From Tetracentron sinense (Eukaryota; Streptophyta; Magnoliopsida; Trochodendrales; Trochodendraceae), in assembly GCA_015143295.1 (NCBI GenBank), contig CM026568.1:34294441-34358440 (forward strand): a DNA stretch of 64,000 nt, written 5' to 3'. Below, in pieces: positions 47,201 through 60,231 of this stretch. A model generated the notes under the pieces. That model did not search any database, was not told the DNA's origin, and saw only the letters and a list, made by a program, of their open reading frames with translations. Each line of letters opens with the position of its first letter. The stretch's first letter is position 1. The position numbers were made by a program, and so were the translations under genes.

Positions 47201-50200
47201 TAATGTCTTAAAATGGTACTCCAACATGTTTTTAGTGTGGCAAGTTGGATTTTCCTAAATTTATAATTAACATTCTTCCTGTGGTGGACCATAGATTAAT
47301 CTTCTTGGTTTGTAAATAGAGAAAATCTGAGATATCCACTGTATGGGCACTAAGGACAATTCACTGAAGTCATAAGGGTACACATCACACATGTAGAGAA
47401 CTTGGATAGTTGGATGACCTCCCTTTCAGTGTGTCCCACCCAGGAGATCTCTTAGGGAAAAAGTCATTCTGGTTGGATGATTGAGCCATCTTATCCTTCA
47501 CATTCTGAAGTAAAAACGTGGCAGATAGTCCGATATACTAGTCGATAGGATGGATGGTCAGGGGATCTTTTAGATGGGCCTGATACAGGAGATTCCCTGC
47601 CCCTGCAGTGTTTACGGTCCATCCAATGAGTACCTTAAATATCTTGAGGACAAGAACTGCACCAGTATGCAGAACACTATTGTTTTAGGAAAGTTGCCCA
47701 GGGTTTATCTAAAAACTCACTCTTTGGGCATTCCACTGACAGTGCTGTCTTCTGAATACAGGTTAACTTTCTGGTTGTCGAATTCAGTTGTATTGAGAAC
47801 TATTATCAGCCAGGCTATTGGGGATCAGCTACCACTTTCTGCGGGACCCTGTATTGAAACTAATGATGGTAGAAAGGGAAATGACAGTAGTTCTTCTCTA
47901 CTGAAATGGAAGGAATACTCTCCCAGCAAGAAGGAAAAGATTCGTGTAACTGAAAATTTTGACAACTGGGAGGATCCCCACACGTTTACAACGGCCTTGG
48001 AAAAGATTGAAGCTTGGATCTTCTCCCGAATCATCGAGTCTGTGTGGTGGCAGGTCATATACTATTCATTTTTTATTTGTTGAATTTCTCTTTAGATATA
48101 TGATGACAAATTCAGGCTTGAAGGAAAATAGCCCACATCCTTAATAATTATCTGGCCTGGTTCCCTTTTCTGTCTTCTTCAGACCCTAACTCCACATATG
48201 CAGTCCGTCGCTGGGAAGCCAAGTAATAGAAGTATGGGTTCAAGCTCAAGGAAAACTTATGGAAGAAAATATAATTTGGGTGATCAAGAGCAAGGGGACT
48301 TTTCTTTAGACCTTTGGAAGAAGGCTTTCAAGGATTCCTGCGAAAGGCTTTGTCCTATTCGAGCTGGAGGGCATGAGTGTGGCTGCTTGCCCGTGTTGGC
48401 TAGATTGGTATGTCTATATGTTCTGTTCTTCTATGATTGTGCTCAGGTACACAGTTGACTGTCTCATGTAGTCATATGCCAACTATTGGTAGATCTGTGG
48501 AGATGAAAACCTCCGACATTGTGTACCTGTTTGGGCATAACTTAATTAAACACTTAGGTGGCATTTGGTAACACTAATCTAAATAGGTAGAGCTTATTTG
48601 AAAATTGTGCTTAGTTGAACTTTAGATTGTTAAGTTGTAGGTTAATTGCATGTCTACATCTTTTTGAAGTAGAGATTTTAGAAGTAAAAAACTCAACTTT
48701 AAAAAGTAGCTATGAGCTACTTTTTACTTAAGAGGTAAAACCCCTACTTCAAAAAGATGTAGACATGCAATTAACCTTCAACTTAACAATCTAAAGTCCA
48801 GCTAAGCATAATTTTCAAATAAGCTCTCTATATTTAAATTAGTGTTACCAAACGCCACCTTAAATGCGCCATGCGCGTTCTATGTAAAGTAGATGGTGAA
48901 AAAATACCCAAAAGGATCCTATTCACTTGATACTTGATAGCATATGTCCCTGCATAAAAGACCAACAAAATCTCTCTAAATAAAGAGTTCGTTCCCAATA
49001 TTCTGTACAGAAATCTGCATTACTCAATTATGAGATAGTACTGTTGTACAATACCTATAATTCTATGGGTCCACCGTACATGTGTTGCACATGCAAGCTG
49101 GTCGGGGACCTGCCATTGCTTACAACTGAGTAGAAACATCTTCTACCTGAACCATCTCATAAATGGAATTGTTACTGGACTTTTGTTTGTTGACCATCCA
49201 AACAAAAGTGGTTGATCATGTGGTTCTTATCATCTGATCAGCCTGAATGTTTGTCTGGGATATCTTCCAAGTGTGATATATGATTATATTATCTAGATCA
49301 ATTAGCATGTAAAAGTTCCCAATGTTTATATGTAACTGTTTGGTGCATTTTTTCTGAAGTACCAGCGTGCATTTCTCTATGGTACTCAAGTGCTCAATGT
49401 TTATAACTGTTGGGTGCATTTTCTATATGGTGCTCAAGTATAGCTGGATCTTGGGCAGTATGTTGCCGACATTTCCTATCCAAATTTATATGATCACATT
49501 TCATTTTATCAATATTTTTCACGATCACATTATTGACTGATAATTTATCTTGATTCAAACAAACCGATAAAATAATTATTTACAAGTTTCAAAATGTGAC
49601 ATTGGAGTGTGTTCCTGTCTTATATCTAGGTAATGGAGCAATGTGTGCGCAGATTAGATGTGGCTATGTTCAATGCTATTCTTCGTGAATCAGATGATGA
49701 GATTCCTACAGACCCTGTGTCTGACCCCATTAGTGATTCCAAGGTTCTCCCTATCCCAGCTGGGAAATCAAGCTTCGGAGCTGGTGCGCAGCTGAAAAAC
49801 GCTGTAAGTAACACAAATTCTTGTGTCAGTCTAGATCTAATGCCAAATTATATCACTCATGAGGGTTGCTCTTCATAATCTTCTTACTTTTGGGCATTAC
49901 CTGCTTTTGTTTCCCTAGATTCACTGGACATGTCTGTCCTGCTATTCTCCTCACTGATACCTGATCTTCGTTTGTTGAATTGTTTATATCACATAACATA
50001 ATTGATCCAAGTTTGTGCGAGTTTTGGCCAGTATTTAAAAGCACCCCTTGAAGATGATTAAAGATAAAATCATGATAGAACTTCGTGTACATTCTTAAAA
50101 AGTTTCATGTTAGGCACTGTAGACACTTAATACATATGAAGGGAATTCAGACTACAGCTTGGCAATCACATATAGAATAATCATATTTTAGCTCAAATTT

Positions 50201-51898
50201 TGAATTTGATGATTTTAACCATCAGCCTAGGGAACTTTGTATCTGAACTGTTTGTGATATTCTTTTGAGCGTCCAATAGAATGTGATGAATATGGTGGTG
50301 ATGATCACTGAAGTGATTGACTTTAGACGTAGGATATCACACCGTGGGACCTAGGCCCTAGCAAATTGTGGATCCTGATTCTATTTAATCTGCACCACTT
50401 CTTTCACCTTTTTAGTATCCCTTGAGTGATCTCAAATCATAAAATGGTGATAGCACTGAAAATAATGAAATCTGTCTCAGTTCTGAACAAAACGAAATTG
50501 CAGCCACACTTGATTGAAGAATCTTGATCTTTTTGTTTTATGGATATCAGATTGGGAATTGGTCTAGATGGCTTACTGACCTATTCGGTATAGATGATGA
50601 CTCCTCACCTAAAGATGAAAATGGTCTTGAAAATGAGGATATACAGGAATTTGAGTCATCACTCAAGCCTTTCCATCTGCTTAATGCATTGAGCGATCTC
50701 ATGATGCTCCCAAAGGACATGCTCTTGAATGGGTCCATCAGAAAAGAGGTTAAACCATGAAACTTAGGCCCTTCCATTTTGTATATTCAAGCATATATGC
50801 TTGGTCCAAATTAGATGTTCTCTTGTTCACTGGATTAATTTTTGTTTTTGTTTTTAAAGGTGTGTCCTGCATTTGGTGCACTATTGATCAAGCGGGTTCT
50901 TAACAATTTTGTGCCAGACGAATTCTGTCCAGACCCGATTCCAGAGGTTGTGCTTCAAGCTCTCGATTCTGAGGTTAGTCCATCCATCTTTGCATGTTTT
51001 TGTTCCCCGGTAAGGTATCTAAGTGGAGAATACACAAAATTTATTGGGCTCATTTAATTGCTCATCCCTGTTATTGGTATTTTTTTATTAAATGGTCACC
51101 AAGTTGACAAATCGTGCGGATCAATGGCTCCAACAATTGCTTTCAATACTTGATGCTCCCCTATAAGTATACTTCTAAATTCTAATAGTACATTATACCT
51201 TGGTAAACCCATGTTTCGAGGTTCCATTTCTATTGACCAGATAAAAGCTTTCAGTTACAGACATTGTTTGGTAGGATATCCCTATTTGGCTCAATAATCC
51301 CTTGATAACACATAGTGCACCTATAATTCTATATATGCATGAACATGTGAATGTATACATGTTTTCACCCACAAAGGAACGGATTGTTGTGTGTGTTTGA
51401 TGTGATTCTTTACACAAGTTAGATGTGGTTGGTGAGACCCCAACTGAAAAAAAAATTCTAATACGTAATGTTTCGTATCAACCTAGATTTGATGAATTCA
51501 CAGGATAAGTCTTCATTCTTTTTAAATTATTTTGCCAACCATTCTGGTTTATCTTTAATCAGGACCCTCTTGAGACTGAGGAAGAGACCATCACAAATTT
51601 CCCGTGCAATGCAACTCCTACAGTCTATTCTCCACCTTCGGCAGCTTCGCTTGCAGGTTTTATAGGAGAAGTCGGAAGCCAATCTCAGCTAAGGAGGAGC
51701 AGGTCCTCAGTGCTCAGGAAGTCTTACACTAGTGATGATGAGCTTGAAGAATTGGATTCACCCTTATCGTCAATCATAATTGACAGCATTCGGGCTTCTC
51801 CAACTTCAACAATACCTAACTGGATGCCAAGGGGAAATAGTGGTCGAAATGCTGTCAGATATCAACTCCTCCGGGAGGTATGGAGGGATGGCAATTAG
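44279..51898 (+). CDS. NT-C2 (EEIG1/EHBP1 N-terminal) domain protein, At3g01810-like (1106 aa)
   Basis: Large plant protein of unproven function. Exons: 44279-44992, 45868-47135, 47762-48053, 48183-48407, 49630-49803, 50551-50748, 50860-50973, 51563-51898; all are GT-AG and frames close at 3321 nt. Residues about 7-145 form the NT-C2 domain (VDYLVHIQEIKPWPP, then VDIFLKNCLEFNLYEPR and GTVIIDLADYG), a C2-like fold used for membrane or partner binding. A long acidic/serine-rich region follows (about 160-570). A coiled segment (VQQLERKIEMLEGELREAAA, from about 577) leads into a conserved C-terminal half related to myosin DIL-type regions: LTFWLSNSVVLRTI, GGHECGCLPVLARLVMEQCV, VPDEFCPDPIP. It ends in a serine-rich tail (SYTSDDELEELDSPLSS). 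By family knowledge it may act in vesicle or cytoskeletal attachment; that is inference. Intron 5 contains a Tourist-like MITE. Confidence 0.92.
48557..48859. mobile_element. Tourist-like MITE, copy 2 (TTA TSD), in NT-C2 gene intron
   Basis: 303 bp with ends GGTGGCATTTGGTAACAC and GTGTTACCAAACGCCACC, flanked by TTA at 48554-48556 and 48860-48862. The termini of this copy are perfect inverted repeats except one base, better preserved than copy 1 at 26223. It sits in the 1222-bp intron between exons 48183-48407 and 49630-49803. Confidence 0.9.
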
Positions 51899-53079
51899 TT
51901 GTGTTTCTTTTTCCTACATTTTCTTTGTCATCTACTCCTTTTTTTTTTTCACAACTTCATATAAATGCATGTGTATCTTATTTCTTGTTCTCTTTCTAAG
52001 TTCTTGTAAATTTTGAGCCTATCTTGAGTTGGAGAGATGAGTTTTCTTATTCAAACACCTCTTGTCTTGTGTCTATAAATTGTATTTTTTCAGTATTACT
52101 TATTTTCCTCCATACTAGAAATGGATATGAGGGAGAGAATTCTAGCTTGTACATTTGAGCCTTTGAGATTTAAAAGGGAAAAAAGTGTTATGCATGGAAT
52201 TTAAGTTCCCTGATATCATGAAAATCTTCTTCACAAACTTTCAGTTCAACTCTGATCAAAGCAACATTCATTTGGAAGACTAAAAATAAATCATGACCTG
52301 ACAGCAGTCCCAGGGTTAACAGGCAGTTCGCTTTACGCAGATGACCAGTTGCTACATTTTCAGTCGCAGTGAGAATAATAGCTTGATTTGGCTGCAAATT
52401 TGCTACACCAGAACAAACGGAGCGAACTTGAAAATATGTCCTAATGTCCTCCACAAAAATGTAGAAGCATTGAAGAATCGTAGCTAATAAGGATGTTCTT
52501 GAGAGTTCTTTATTTGTAAATAATTGTAACAAGTGAGCAGTGCCTCTAATTGGTTTACAAAAACACTTTAAATCAAACAAAAAGGGGGAAAGTTAACCAA
52601 AAAAACAAAAAGGGGAAATACTTTACAATGTAATACAATTCACAACTGAAAATACTTTACAATGTAATACAATTCACAACTTACTGAATGACATTGTATT
52701 GAAGCTATCAGCCATTATTGATCACAATAGACGGGAGGATGGATATCTTCGTGCAAAGAGGAAAGCATTACAGAGGTTGAAAGCCTTTGAAATCCACCAA
52801 AGCAGTCATGGAATAATCAAAATGTTTTCTCTTTGTGGGATTTAAACTTCTACAAAAAGTTGCAAATGAGAATATATCGTCCTGTTGCCACACATTTGAG
52901 AATTAAGAGCTATTGCTTCCTACTCTAACCGGGCCAAAGAAATGGTTCAGGTTGCAGTCACACTTAACCAAAGATGCAATGTCATTTTCTATATAATCAA
53001 GCATCATTGCCACACTCCACCATTTCATTTTTTTTAACGCTCGCTAACAAGCTCAATTGGGCCAAATTTGTCCAGTTGT
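51899..53079. other. 3' flank of NT-C2 gene and intergenic DNA
   Basis: The first few hundred bases are presumably 3' UTR. A roughly 30-bp direct repeat (ATACTTTACAATGTAATACA) occurs near 52618 and 52653. No other gene is seen. Confidence 0.45.
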
Positions 53080-53240
53080 GCATTCAGACCCCACCGCACA
53101 AGGGAGGTGGTGGTCCTATGCAGGAAAGCAAGGAGTCAGGGACCAGTTTTGCATTCAGAGACCCCCACCGCACAAGGGAGATGGTGGTCCTATGCAAGGG
53201 AGGTTGTGGTCCTATGCAGGAAAACAAGGAATCAGGGAAA
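53080..53240. repeat. Direct duplication of about 72 bp
   Basis: GCATTCAGACCCCACCGCAC, then GGTGGTCCTATGCAGGAAAG and CAAGGAGTCAGGGA recur with small changes; the phrase GTGGTCCTATGCA is present three times. The origin is unknown. Confidence 0.75.
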
Positions 53241-53575
53241 AAAAAAGATTTAACTAAAATTATCAGATAAACATAACAGAATAAAGTTAATATTCTAAAA
53301 TTAAAATTATCGGAAAGCAGCGCCACTGGCCTTCAAATCTTGTATAAGGTAAACCTCACTCAAACTCACATGATTTAAAATATTTTGAACGACTAATTTG
53401 AATTGTTTGGACAATTTAAGTACCTCCTAAATGTGTGTTTTTTTCAAAACAAAAATGCAGAAAACAAATGGAAACAATATCAAGCCCAGGACTTGCTCAG
53501 TCAGGGCAGCCACCCTAAGATACCTTTCAAAAAAACAAGAAAAAAAAAAAGGCAGCCACCCTTTCTTACTTTTGC

Positions 53576-53692
53576 TATGGATATCATTTACCTGCGATTA
53601 GTAGCATAGGTTAGTGGTTAGCAAGGGAGAGTGCCTCTCATAAGAGAGGCCACACCCTACCATTGGAGCAAGTGGAGGGGTGTGCCACCCTA
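53576..53692 (+). repeat. Dispersed SINE-like repeat, copy 2
   Basis: A shortened copy of the repeat at 12346: GGATATCATTTACCT, GGTTAGTGGTTAGC, AGAGAGGCCACACCCTACCA, GAGGGGTGTG. The middle part with the weak B box is deleted here. It ends just upstream of the gypsy element insertion site. Confidence 0.5.
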
Positions 53693-53728
53693 ACTTCTAC
53701 TAATTATTTCTTTTTTCCTTGTATTCCT

Positions 53729-54138
53729 TGTAATGAACCAATTTGATAAAAGAAATGGTAGCTAGTTTGAGGTTAGCAAGGCCTCCTTAAGAAAATACAA
53801 GAATAGAGAAGAATAGAGTTGTAGGAAGAGAATACTGAATTTATTTCTTTTTGTTCAATTGGTTACATTCCTCTCACCCTTATACCCCAAATCTACCCTT
53901 GTAACTAACTGCCCCAACTGTGTAACTAACTTCCTATAGCTGTCACTAGCTGTTACAAACTAACCCTTACACCCCTTACGGGTACCAACTTCCACAAAGC
54001 CTCATTATAGCCAATATCATACTTGGTACTTGCTATTTTAGCTAATTGAGTACATCAGTAGCTATTGGAGTACATAAGCAATTACAAAAGCCATGACCCC
54101 ATACAACTCTAACAATTCCTCAAATTAAAACTCTAACA
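53729..54138 (-). repeat. 3' LTR of chromovirus element
   Basis: 410 bp. It carries an extra AATAGAGAAG-like 10-bp duplication (about 53805-53815) that the other LTR lacks. Confidence 0.92.
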
Positions 54139-54150
54139 ATACCTCCCTCT

Positions 54151-57100
54151 TTAAAAGACCTTGCCCACAAGGTGAGGGAACCTTTGCTGCATAACATATA
54201 AGCTCTCCCAAGTGGCATCATCAATACCTTCTCCTTGCCATTGGACCAAAACTTGAGTGATGGTTCTATTTCGAAGCTGATGAGACCTTTCCTGGAGCAC
54301 AGCTACTGGTTCTGTGATAACAGCTCCCTCCACATCAGTAGGTGGTAAAGTGGGAATGGAAACCACATGCTGCCCAAGCTTAGCTTTCAAACAAGATACA
54401 TGGAAGGTGGGATGAATCTTAGAATTTGGAGGTAAATCCAATCTATAAGACACCTCACCAACCTTCTGCAAGATCTGAAATGGCCCATAGTACTTAGGAG
54501 ATAATTTCTTCAACTGGTGGTGCTTAAGAGACTTCTGTTTATAAGGTTGAAGTCTTAAGAATACCCAATCTCCCACAGAAAAGCTCCTCTCAGTCCTATG
54601 CTTGTCACAATACAGCTTCATCCTTTCTTGTGCTGCTACCAAATTCTGCCTTAATAATGAAGTCAGTTGCTGTCTAGTCCTCAAATGAGCATCCACTCCT
54701 TCAATCTTTGTTGTACCAGGAATGTAGTCCATCAATCTGGGAGGGGAATAGCCATACACTGCTTCAAATGGAGTTAGCTTGAGTGAGGTGTGAAAATTGG
54801 TATTAAACCAGTATTCAGCAAGTGGCAACCACTCCACCCAAGTAGCTGGTTTGTCAGCTGCAAAAGCTCTCAAATAGTGTTCAAGACTCTTGTTCACAAC
54901 CTCTGTTTGGCCATTTGTTTGGGGGTGATAGGCTGAGGACATTGCCAATTGAATACCTTGAAGCTTCATCAGTTCTTGCCAAAAATGAGAAGTGAAAATA
55001 GGGTCCCTGTCACTAACAATTGAAGTGGGCATTCCATGTAGTTTAAACACATGTTGCAAATACAAGTTTGCTATTTTGGAAGCAGTATATGGATGAGACA
55101 AGGCTATGAAGTGAACAAACTTTGTGAACCTGTCCACCACTACCATCACCACTTCCTTCATCTGAGATTTTGGCAAGCCTTCTACAAAATCCATGCTCAC
55201 AGCCACCCAAGGTCTCTCTGGTATAGGCAAAGGCTGTAGCAGACCTGCTGGGTTACATGTTTCGTGCTTGAGCCTTTAGCAAATATCACACTCCTTAACA
55301 TACTTCCTCACACCTGACCTTAACCCAGGCCAATAGAAGTCCCTTTGAACCCTATGCAAGGTTTTAAGGACCCCAGAATGACCCCCCCCCATGGTCCATC
55401 ATGTACCTGTTGCAAAATACTTGTTTTTAAGGCATCACAAGACCCCAAATACATCCTGCCTTTATATAACAACAACCCATTCTGCATAGTAAAACCCTTA
55501 GGACCTTCCTTTCCTGTTTGAAAAGCTTCCAACATATTCATGATGTGTGGATCAGCAGCATAACTGGATTTAAGTTGAGCTAACCAGTCAGGAGTGGGAA
55601 AAGAAATCATACACAAAACCCCATCCTGAGATGGAACTTCATTACTAGTAACCTGTCTTGACAAAGCATCAGCCGCCACATTTTCTTTACCCTTCTTATA
55701 TTCAACAATAAAAGCATACCCTAGCAACTTGGTGATCCACTTTTGTTGGGCTGGTGTACCAATTTTCTGTTCCAAAATGTACTTAAGGCTTTGCTGATCT
55801 GTCCTTACCAGAAAAGAGTTACCAACCAGATATGGCCTCCATTTTTGCACAGCAGTGACCAAGGCCAGTAGTTCTCTCTCATAAGTTGAAAAGGCTAAAC
55901 TCCTGCCTTTGAGAGCCTGGCTGTGAAATGCTATAGCTCTTCCTTCTTGCATGAAGACAGCCCCTAACCCAACACCTGAAGCATCACACTCCACCACAAA
56001 CATTTTATTAAAATCAGGAAAAGCTAATACAAGTGGATTGGACATAGCAGACTTGAGATTTTGGAAAGCCAATTCAGCTTCTTCAGTCCAAGTAAAAGAA
56101 TCCTTTCTCAAAAGGGCTGTCAATGGGGCTGCAATCTGCCCATACCCTCTCACAAATTTCCTGTAATAACCTGTGAGACCTAAGAAACCCCTCAAGGCCT
56201 TAACATCCTTTGGGGTAGGCCATTGTTGCATTGCAACAGTTTTCTTAGGGTCAGTCCTTACCCCCTCACCAGAAATCAAGTGGCCCAAGTATTCAACTTC
56301 TTCACAAGCAAAGACACACTTGGATTTCTTTGCAAATAATTGCTCCTTAGTTAACACCTCCAATACAGCCTTGAGATGAGAGACATGTTCAACCAGGGAC
56401 TTGCTATACACCAGAATGTCGTCAAAAAATACTAAAACAAACCTTCTAAGAAAAGGTTTAAACACTTGATTCATTAGGGACTGAAATGTTGAAGGAGCAT
56501 TAGTGAGTCCAAAGGGCATAACCAGAAATTCATAATGCCCCTCATGAGTCCTAAAGGCTGTTTTAGGAATGTCCTCCTCACTCATCCTAATTTGATGATA
56601 ACCTGACCTTAAGTCAAGTTTAGAAAATATGCAGGCACCATTCAGCTCATCAAGCAATTCATCAATGACAGGTATAGGAAATTTATCCTTAATGGTATTC
56701 AAGTTAAGTTGCCTATAATCAATGCACATACGCCAAGAGCCATCTGCCTTCCTCACCAACAAAACAGGAGAGGCAAAAGGACTGCAACTATTCCTTATAG
56801 ACCCAACAGACAATAATTCTTTAACTATTTTTTCTATCTCATTCTTTTGATAAAAAGGATACCTGTATGGCCTCTGGCAGATTGGTTGAGCTCCTTCCTT
56901 AAGAGTGATATGATGTTCATGTCCCCTGAGAGGAGGTAGCCCTACTGGAGTGTCAAAAACCTGAGCAAAATCTTGAAGTAGATCAATCACTTCCACAAGT
57001 AGAGTAGCTTGTTTCTTAGTTGAGGAGGGAGTTGAAATATGAACCAACAAACCCTTCTTGATTGGGGCTTTAAAGAATTGATCTCCATCAATGAGATGTG

Positions 57101-58577
57101 AGTCAGTTTCCTTCAAACCTTGCAGCCTAATTTTGTGCCCATGGTGAAAGAATTCCATAGTCAAGAACTGAAAATTCCATTGAATATCACCTAATGTAGT
57201 TAACCACTGAGTTCCTAGCACCACATCACATCCTCCAAGTGGTAACTCATGGAATTGAATAGAGAATTCCTTCCCTTGTAAGCATACTGGCACTTGATCA
57301 CAAAACCCCCGAGTCCTTACCAAAGCACCATTGGCTACCTTAACCTCTAATGTCTGAGAGTGGTCAACCAACAATTGCAACCCAGGGACTAAGGCTGCAT
57401 CAATGAAATTGTGGGTGCTACCTGTGTCTAGCAAAACTACCAAACTCACTCCATTGATTTTGCCCCTAATCCTCATAGTTCCAGGTGTGGGGTTACCAAT
57501 TAGAGCATATAAGGTTATCTCAACCTCCTCATAATTGGTATTAGTGTTTTCCCCTTCAATGATTGAACTCCCAAGTTCTTCTTCCAACTCAGTGATTTTA
57601 ACCCCAGACTGTGAATCAGTCACCAACTCAATACCCTCGAGAAGAAATATTTTGGCACTTTTGCATTTATGACCAGGACTCCATTTGTCATCACAGTTAT
57701 AGCATAACCCCTTTTTCTTCCTCTCTTCCATTTGGCCAGGGGAAATTCTTTTGATTGGAATTTTGGACTTAGCTTCTACAAACGTATTGACTTTAGGAAG
57801 ACCCAAGATAGATGGCTTACCTGTTTCCTGCTGAATTCTAGAACTCCTTTTGCAACTTGTCCAATATTCCTCCTGAATCATAGTCAGTCCAAAGGCTGCA
57901 TTCAATGATTGTGGGTTTAACATCCTCACAGGCAAACGTATCTCATCCTTTAAACCACTTAAGAAGCAGCTCATCGTATGCATTGCAGATAAGCCTTTGA
58001 TTCTATTTGATAAAGCCTCAAAATCTGACTTGTAAACAGCTACTGTTGAAGTCTGTCTCAACTTAGTAAGGGCTTCCATAGGATCATCATAGGGTGTTGA
58101 TCCAAACCTGACGTGTAAAGCTTGTACCATTCCCTCCCAATTACAGAAAATACCAGCCTCCTCTGCATCTTGAAACCAAACCAGAGCTTCTTGATCCATA
58201 TGAAAGGAAGCCACCAAAAGCTTCTCAGTAGTTGGAGTTTGGTAATATGCAAAATATTGGTTAGCCTTATACACCCAGCTAGCAGGATCATCACCTGAAA
58301 AGCGTGGGAAATCAAGCCTAACAGGTCTACCAAAACACACTGAAGAAGAATTATGGATTGTAGATGAAGGTTCATGTGATCTGTTGTCATCAGTGTTCAA
58401 CTTCTGAAGGATTGTCACGAGATGTTGATTCATCTCATTCATTGTTCTGGTATGAATCTCTTGGATCTTCTGAATCTCTTGAATGCTTTTGCTGTGGTGA
58501 TCAGAAGTGGCTCGAAGAGAAGCAATGGCTTCATTAGTGGCTACCATGGCAGCATTTGATCGTGTCTCAGCCATCAA
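54151..58577 (-). pseudogene. Gag-Pol polyprotein, disrupted in integrase
   Basis: A long frame at 58577-55320 (1085 aa) encodes, in order, Gag (1-290), a zinc knuckle (CYNCDDKWSPGHKC, 292-305), aspartic protease (LLDTGSTHNFID, DTG at 384-386), reverse transcriptase (about 585-770, with FFDDILVYS, DD at 719-720) and RNase H (from about 858, D865, E902, D927). Integrase is broken twice. A run of nine G on the minus strand (55390-55382) shifts the frame at the N-terminal zinc-binding region, and a TAA stop lies at 55278-55276. The remaining integrase core and a C-terminal chromodomain-like tail (VLVQWQGEGIDDATWE) are open at 55230-54151. The element is thus nearly intact but cannot make a continuous polyprotein as sequenced. 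Confidence 0.9.
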
Positions 58578-58605
58578 TCGTAGAATCTTGGCTCTGATAC
58601 CAAAT

Positions 58606-59005
58606 TGTAATGAACCAATTTGATAAAAGAAATGGTAGCTAGTTTGAGGTTAGCAAGGCCTCCTTAAAAAAATACAAGAATAGAGTTGCAGGAAGAGAAT
58701 ACTGAATTTCTTTCTTTTTGTTCAATTGGTTACATTCCTCTCACCCTTATACCCCAAATCTACCCTTGTAACTAACTGCCCCAGCTGTGTAACTAACTTC
58801 CTATAGCTGTCACTAGCTGTTACAAACTAACCCTTACACCCCTTACAGGTACCAGCTTCCACAAAGCCTTATTATAGCTAATATCATACTTGGTACTTGC
58901 TATTTTAGCTAATTGAGTACATCAGTAGCTATTGGAGTACATAAGCAATTACAAAAGCCATGACCCCATACAACTCTAACAATTCCTCAAATTAAAACTC
59001 TAACA
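58606..59005 (-). repeat. 5' LTR of chromovirus element
   Basis: 400 bp. It directly abuts, on its inner side, the TGGTATCAGAGCC primer-binding site used by initiator tRNA-Met primed retrotransposons. Confidence 0.92.
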
Positions 59006-59010
59006 TTCCT

Positions 59011-60231
59011 TCTATGCTCATCCTCCATTAGATATCTTCTAACACATATTTAATTCATTGTCTTTTCGAGTAATATATTCTGATTATTTAGAATTTATAA
59101 CCAGCAATTTTTGTTCTCTTAATTGTCTAAACATGCATTTTGAATCTTACTGTTACTGTTAATACTGTTGGAAAAAATTGACCCGATAAGAGATTTACCA
59201 TATGTTGGTGAATGAGAATTGACCCGACAAAGAAACCCGGAGTGTGACCCGCTTGACCCGGAAAATAGGCAATGTGTGGGCAAGGCCCTTATTTTTGACT
59301 CGAATAGATATGGGTATGGATATGGGTTTTGGGCTTGGACGTCTGTTGGTGTTTCGATAACTGAATTTTGCATCCGTTTTAGTGTCTCTTCGGGAAAATC
59401 ATCTCAGTTCGAACAGACACAAGGAAGTCTATGTAATAGACTCTCATTCCTTCATTTATAGCATCGGTTTTCCTTTTTTGAAGAATCAATTGCATCTCTC
59501 TCTCTCCTTATTATTATTGTTCGAGTACATACTTTGATCGGTTCGTTGGGTTCTGCAGATTGTAGCAGTGCTGCAAAACCGAAATCCTTTCGATCTTGGG
59601 AAACGATTACTCTTTAATCTTAAGCACCGAGATAGAGTAAATTCGTTTTAAGGAAACTGTGATTCACAGGGCTCGTAATTGCTATTTTCTTCTTGTTTAT
59701 TGCTATTTGAACTTGCTGGAAATTCTCTAAATTCTTATTCTATTATTTTAGTTTCCTTGTTCTTTTGAAATTGATCCTAAAATATTTATTTAATTATATT
59801 TCTATAAATTTAGAACAATAAATACACCATCCTATAAAACTTCCAGCTCAAGATTTAGCGATTTGCATAACCATGGGATCATTTAAGTTAACATGCAATA
59901 TCACAGAGAACACGAAGCTTTGACACTGTTGAAAGAAGGGAGGAAAATTGCATTGATCTTGAATCAAAAATAAGAGAGAAATTGAGCTTGATTATTTAAA
60001 GCTCACAAAAACCAGTCTCCTCTGCTTTTCTTCTCATGAAAATTACATTACAATCTTGCATTCTCAAAATTGCTTACACTCAATTAAGGAAAACTCTGAA
60101 GACTATTAAGTCTTCCAAACCTCACTTGGAAAAATGTCCTAAAGAAAACTCCAGCCAACTCTGACTCTCATGTTGGTTGCATATACTGCCAAAACTTGAA
60201 TGAAAATAAGGGTAGGATCAAACCAACTGGA
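59011..60231. other. Intergenic between chromovirus and adenylate kinase gene
   Basis: A TGTTGGAAAAAATTGACCCG start at 59166, a TCTCTCTCTCC stretch near 59494 and AT-rich DNA to 59850 are reminiscent of a solo LTR of another family. No matching right end or target duplication was found. No gene is seen. Confidence 0.35.

Larger units (their letters stand above)
53729..59005 (-). mobile_element. Ty3/gypsy chromovirus LTR retrotransposon (Reina-like)
   Basis: Complete 5.28-kb element, transcribed on the minus strand. The 5' LTR is 58606-59005 (400 bp) and the 3' LTR is 53729-54138 (410 bp), with ends TGTTAGAG...ATTACA. The TTCCT target duplication lies at 53724-53728 and 59006-59010. The primer site TGGTATCAGAGCC (minus strand, 58602-58590) complements initiator tRNA-Met. 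A purine tract AAAGAGGGAGG precedes the 3' LTR. The LTRs differ by about eight substitutions and a 10-bp indel, so it is older than the gag-only element. Short LTRs, small size and a C-terminal chromodomain-like segment suggest the Reina group. It separates the NT-C2 and adenylate kinase genes. Confidence 0.93.

Noticed and set aside
58058..58390. 110-aa minus-strand frame inside the chromovirus gag
   Set aside because: It is a shadow frame of the long polyprotein frame.
59166..59850. Possible solo LTR starting TGTTGGAAAAA
   Set aside because: No matching right terminus or target duplication was found; kept only as a remark on the intergenic stretch.
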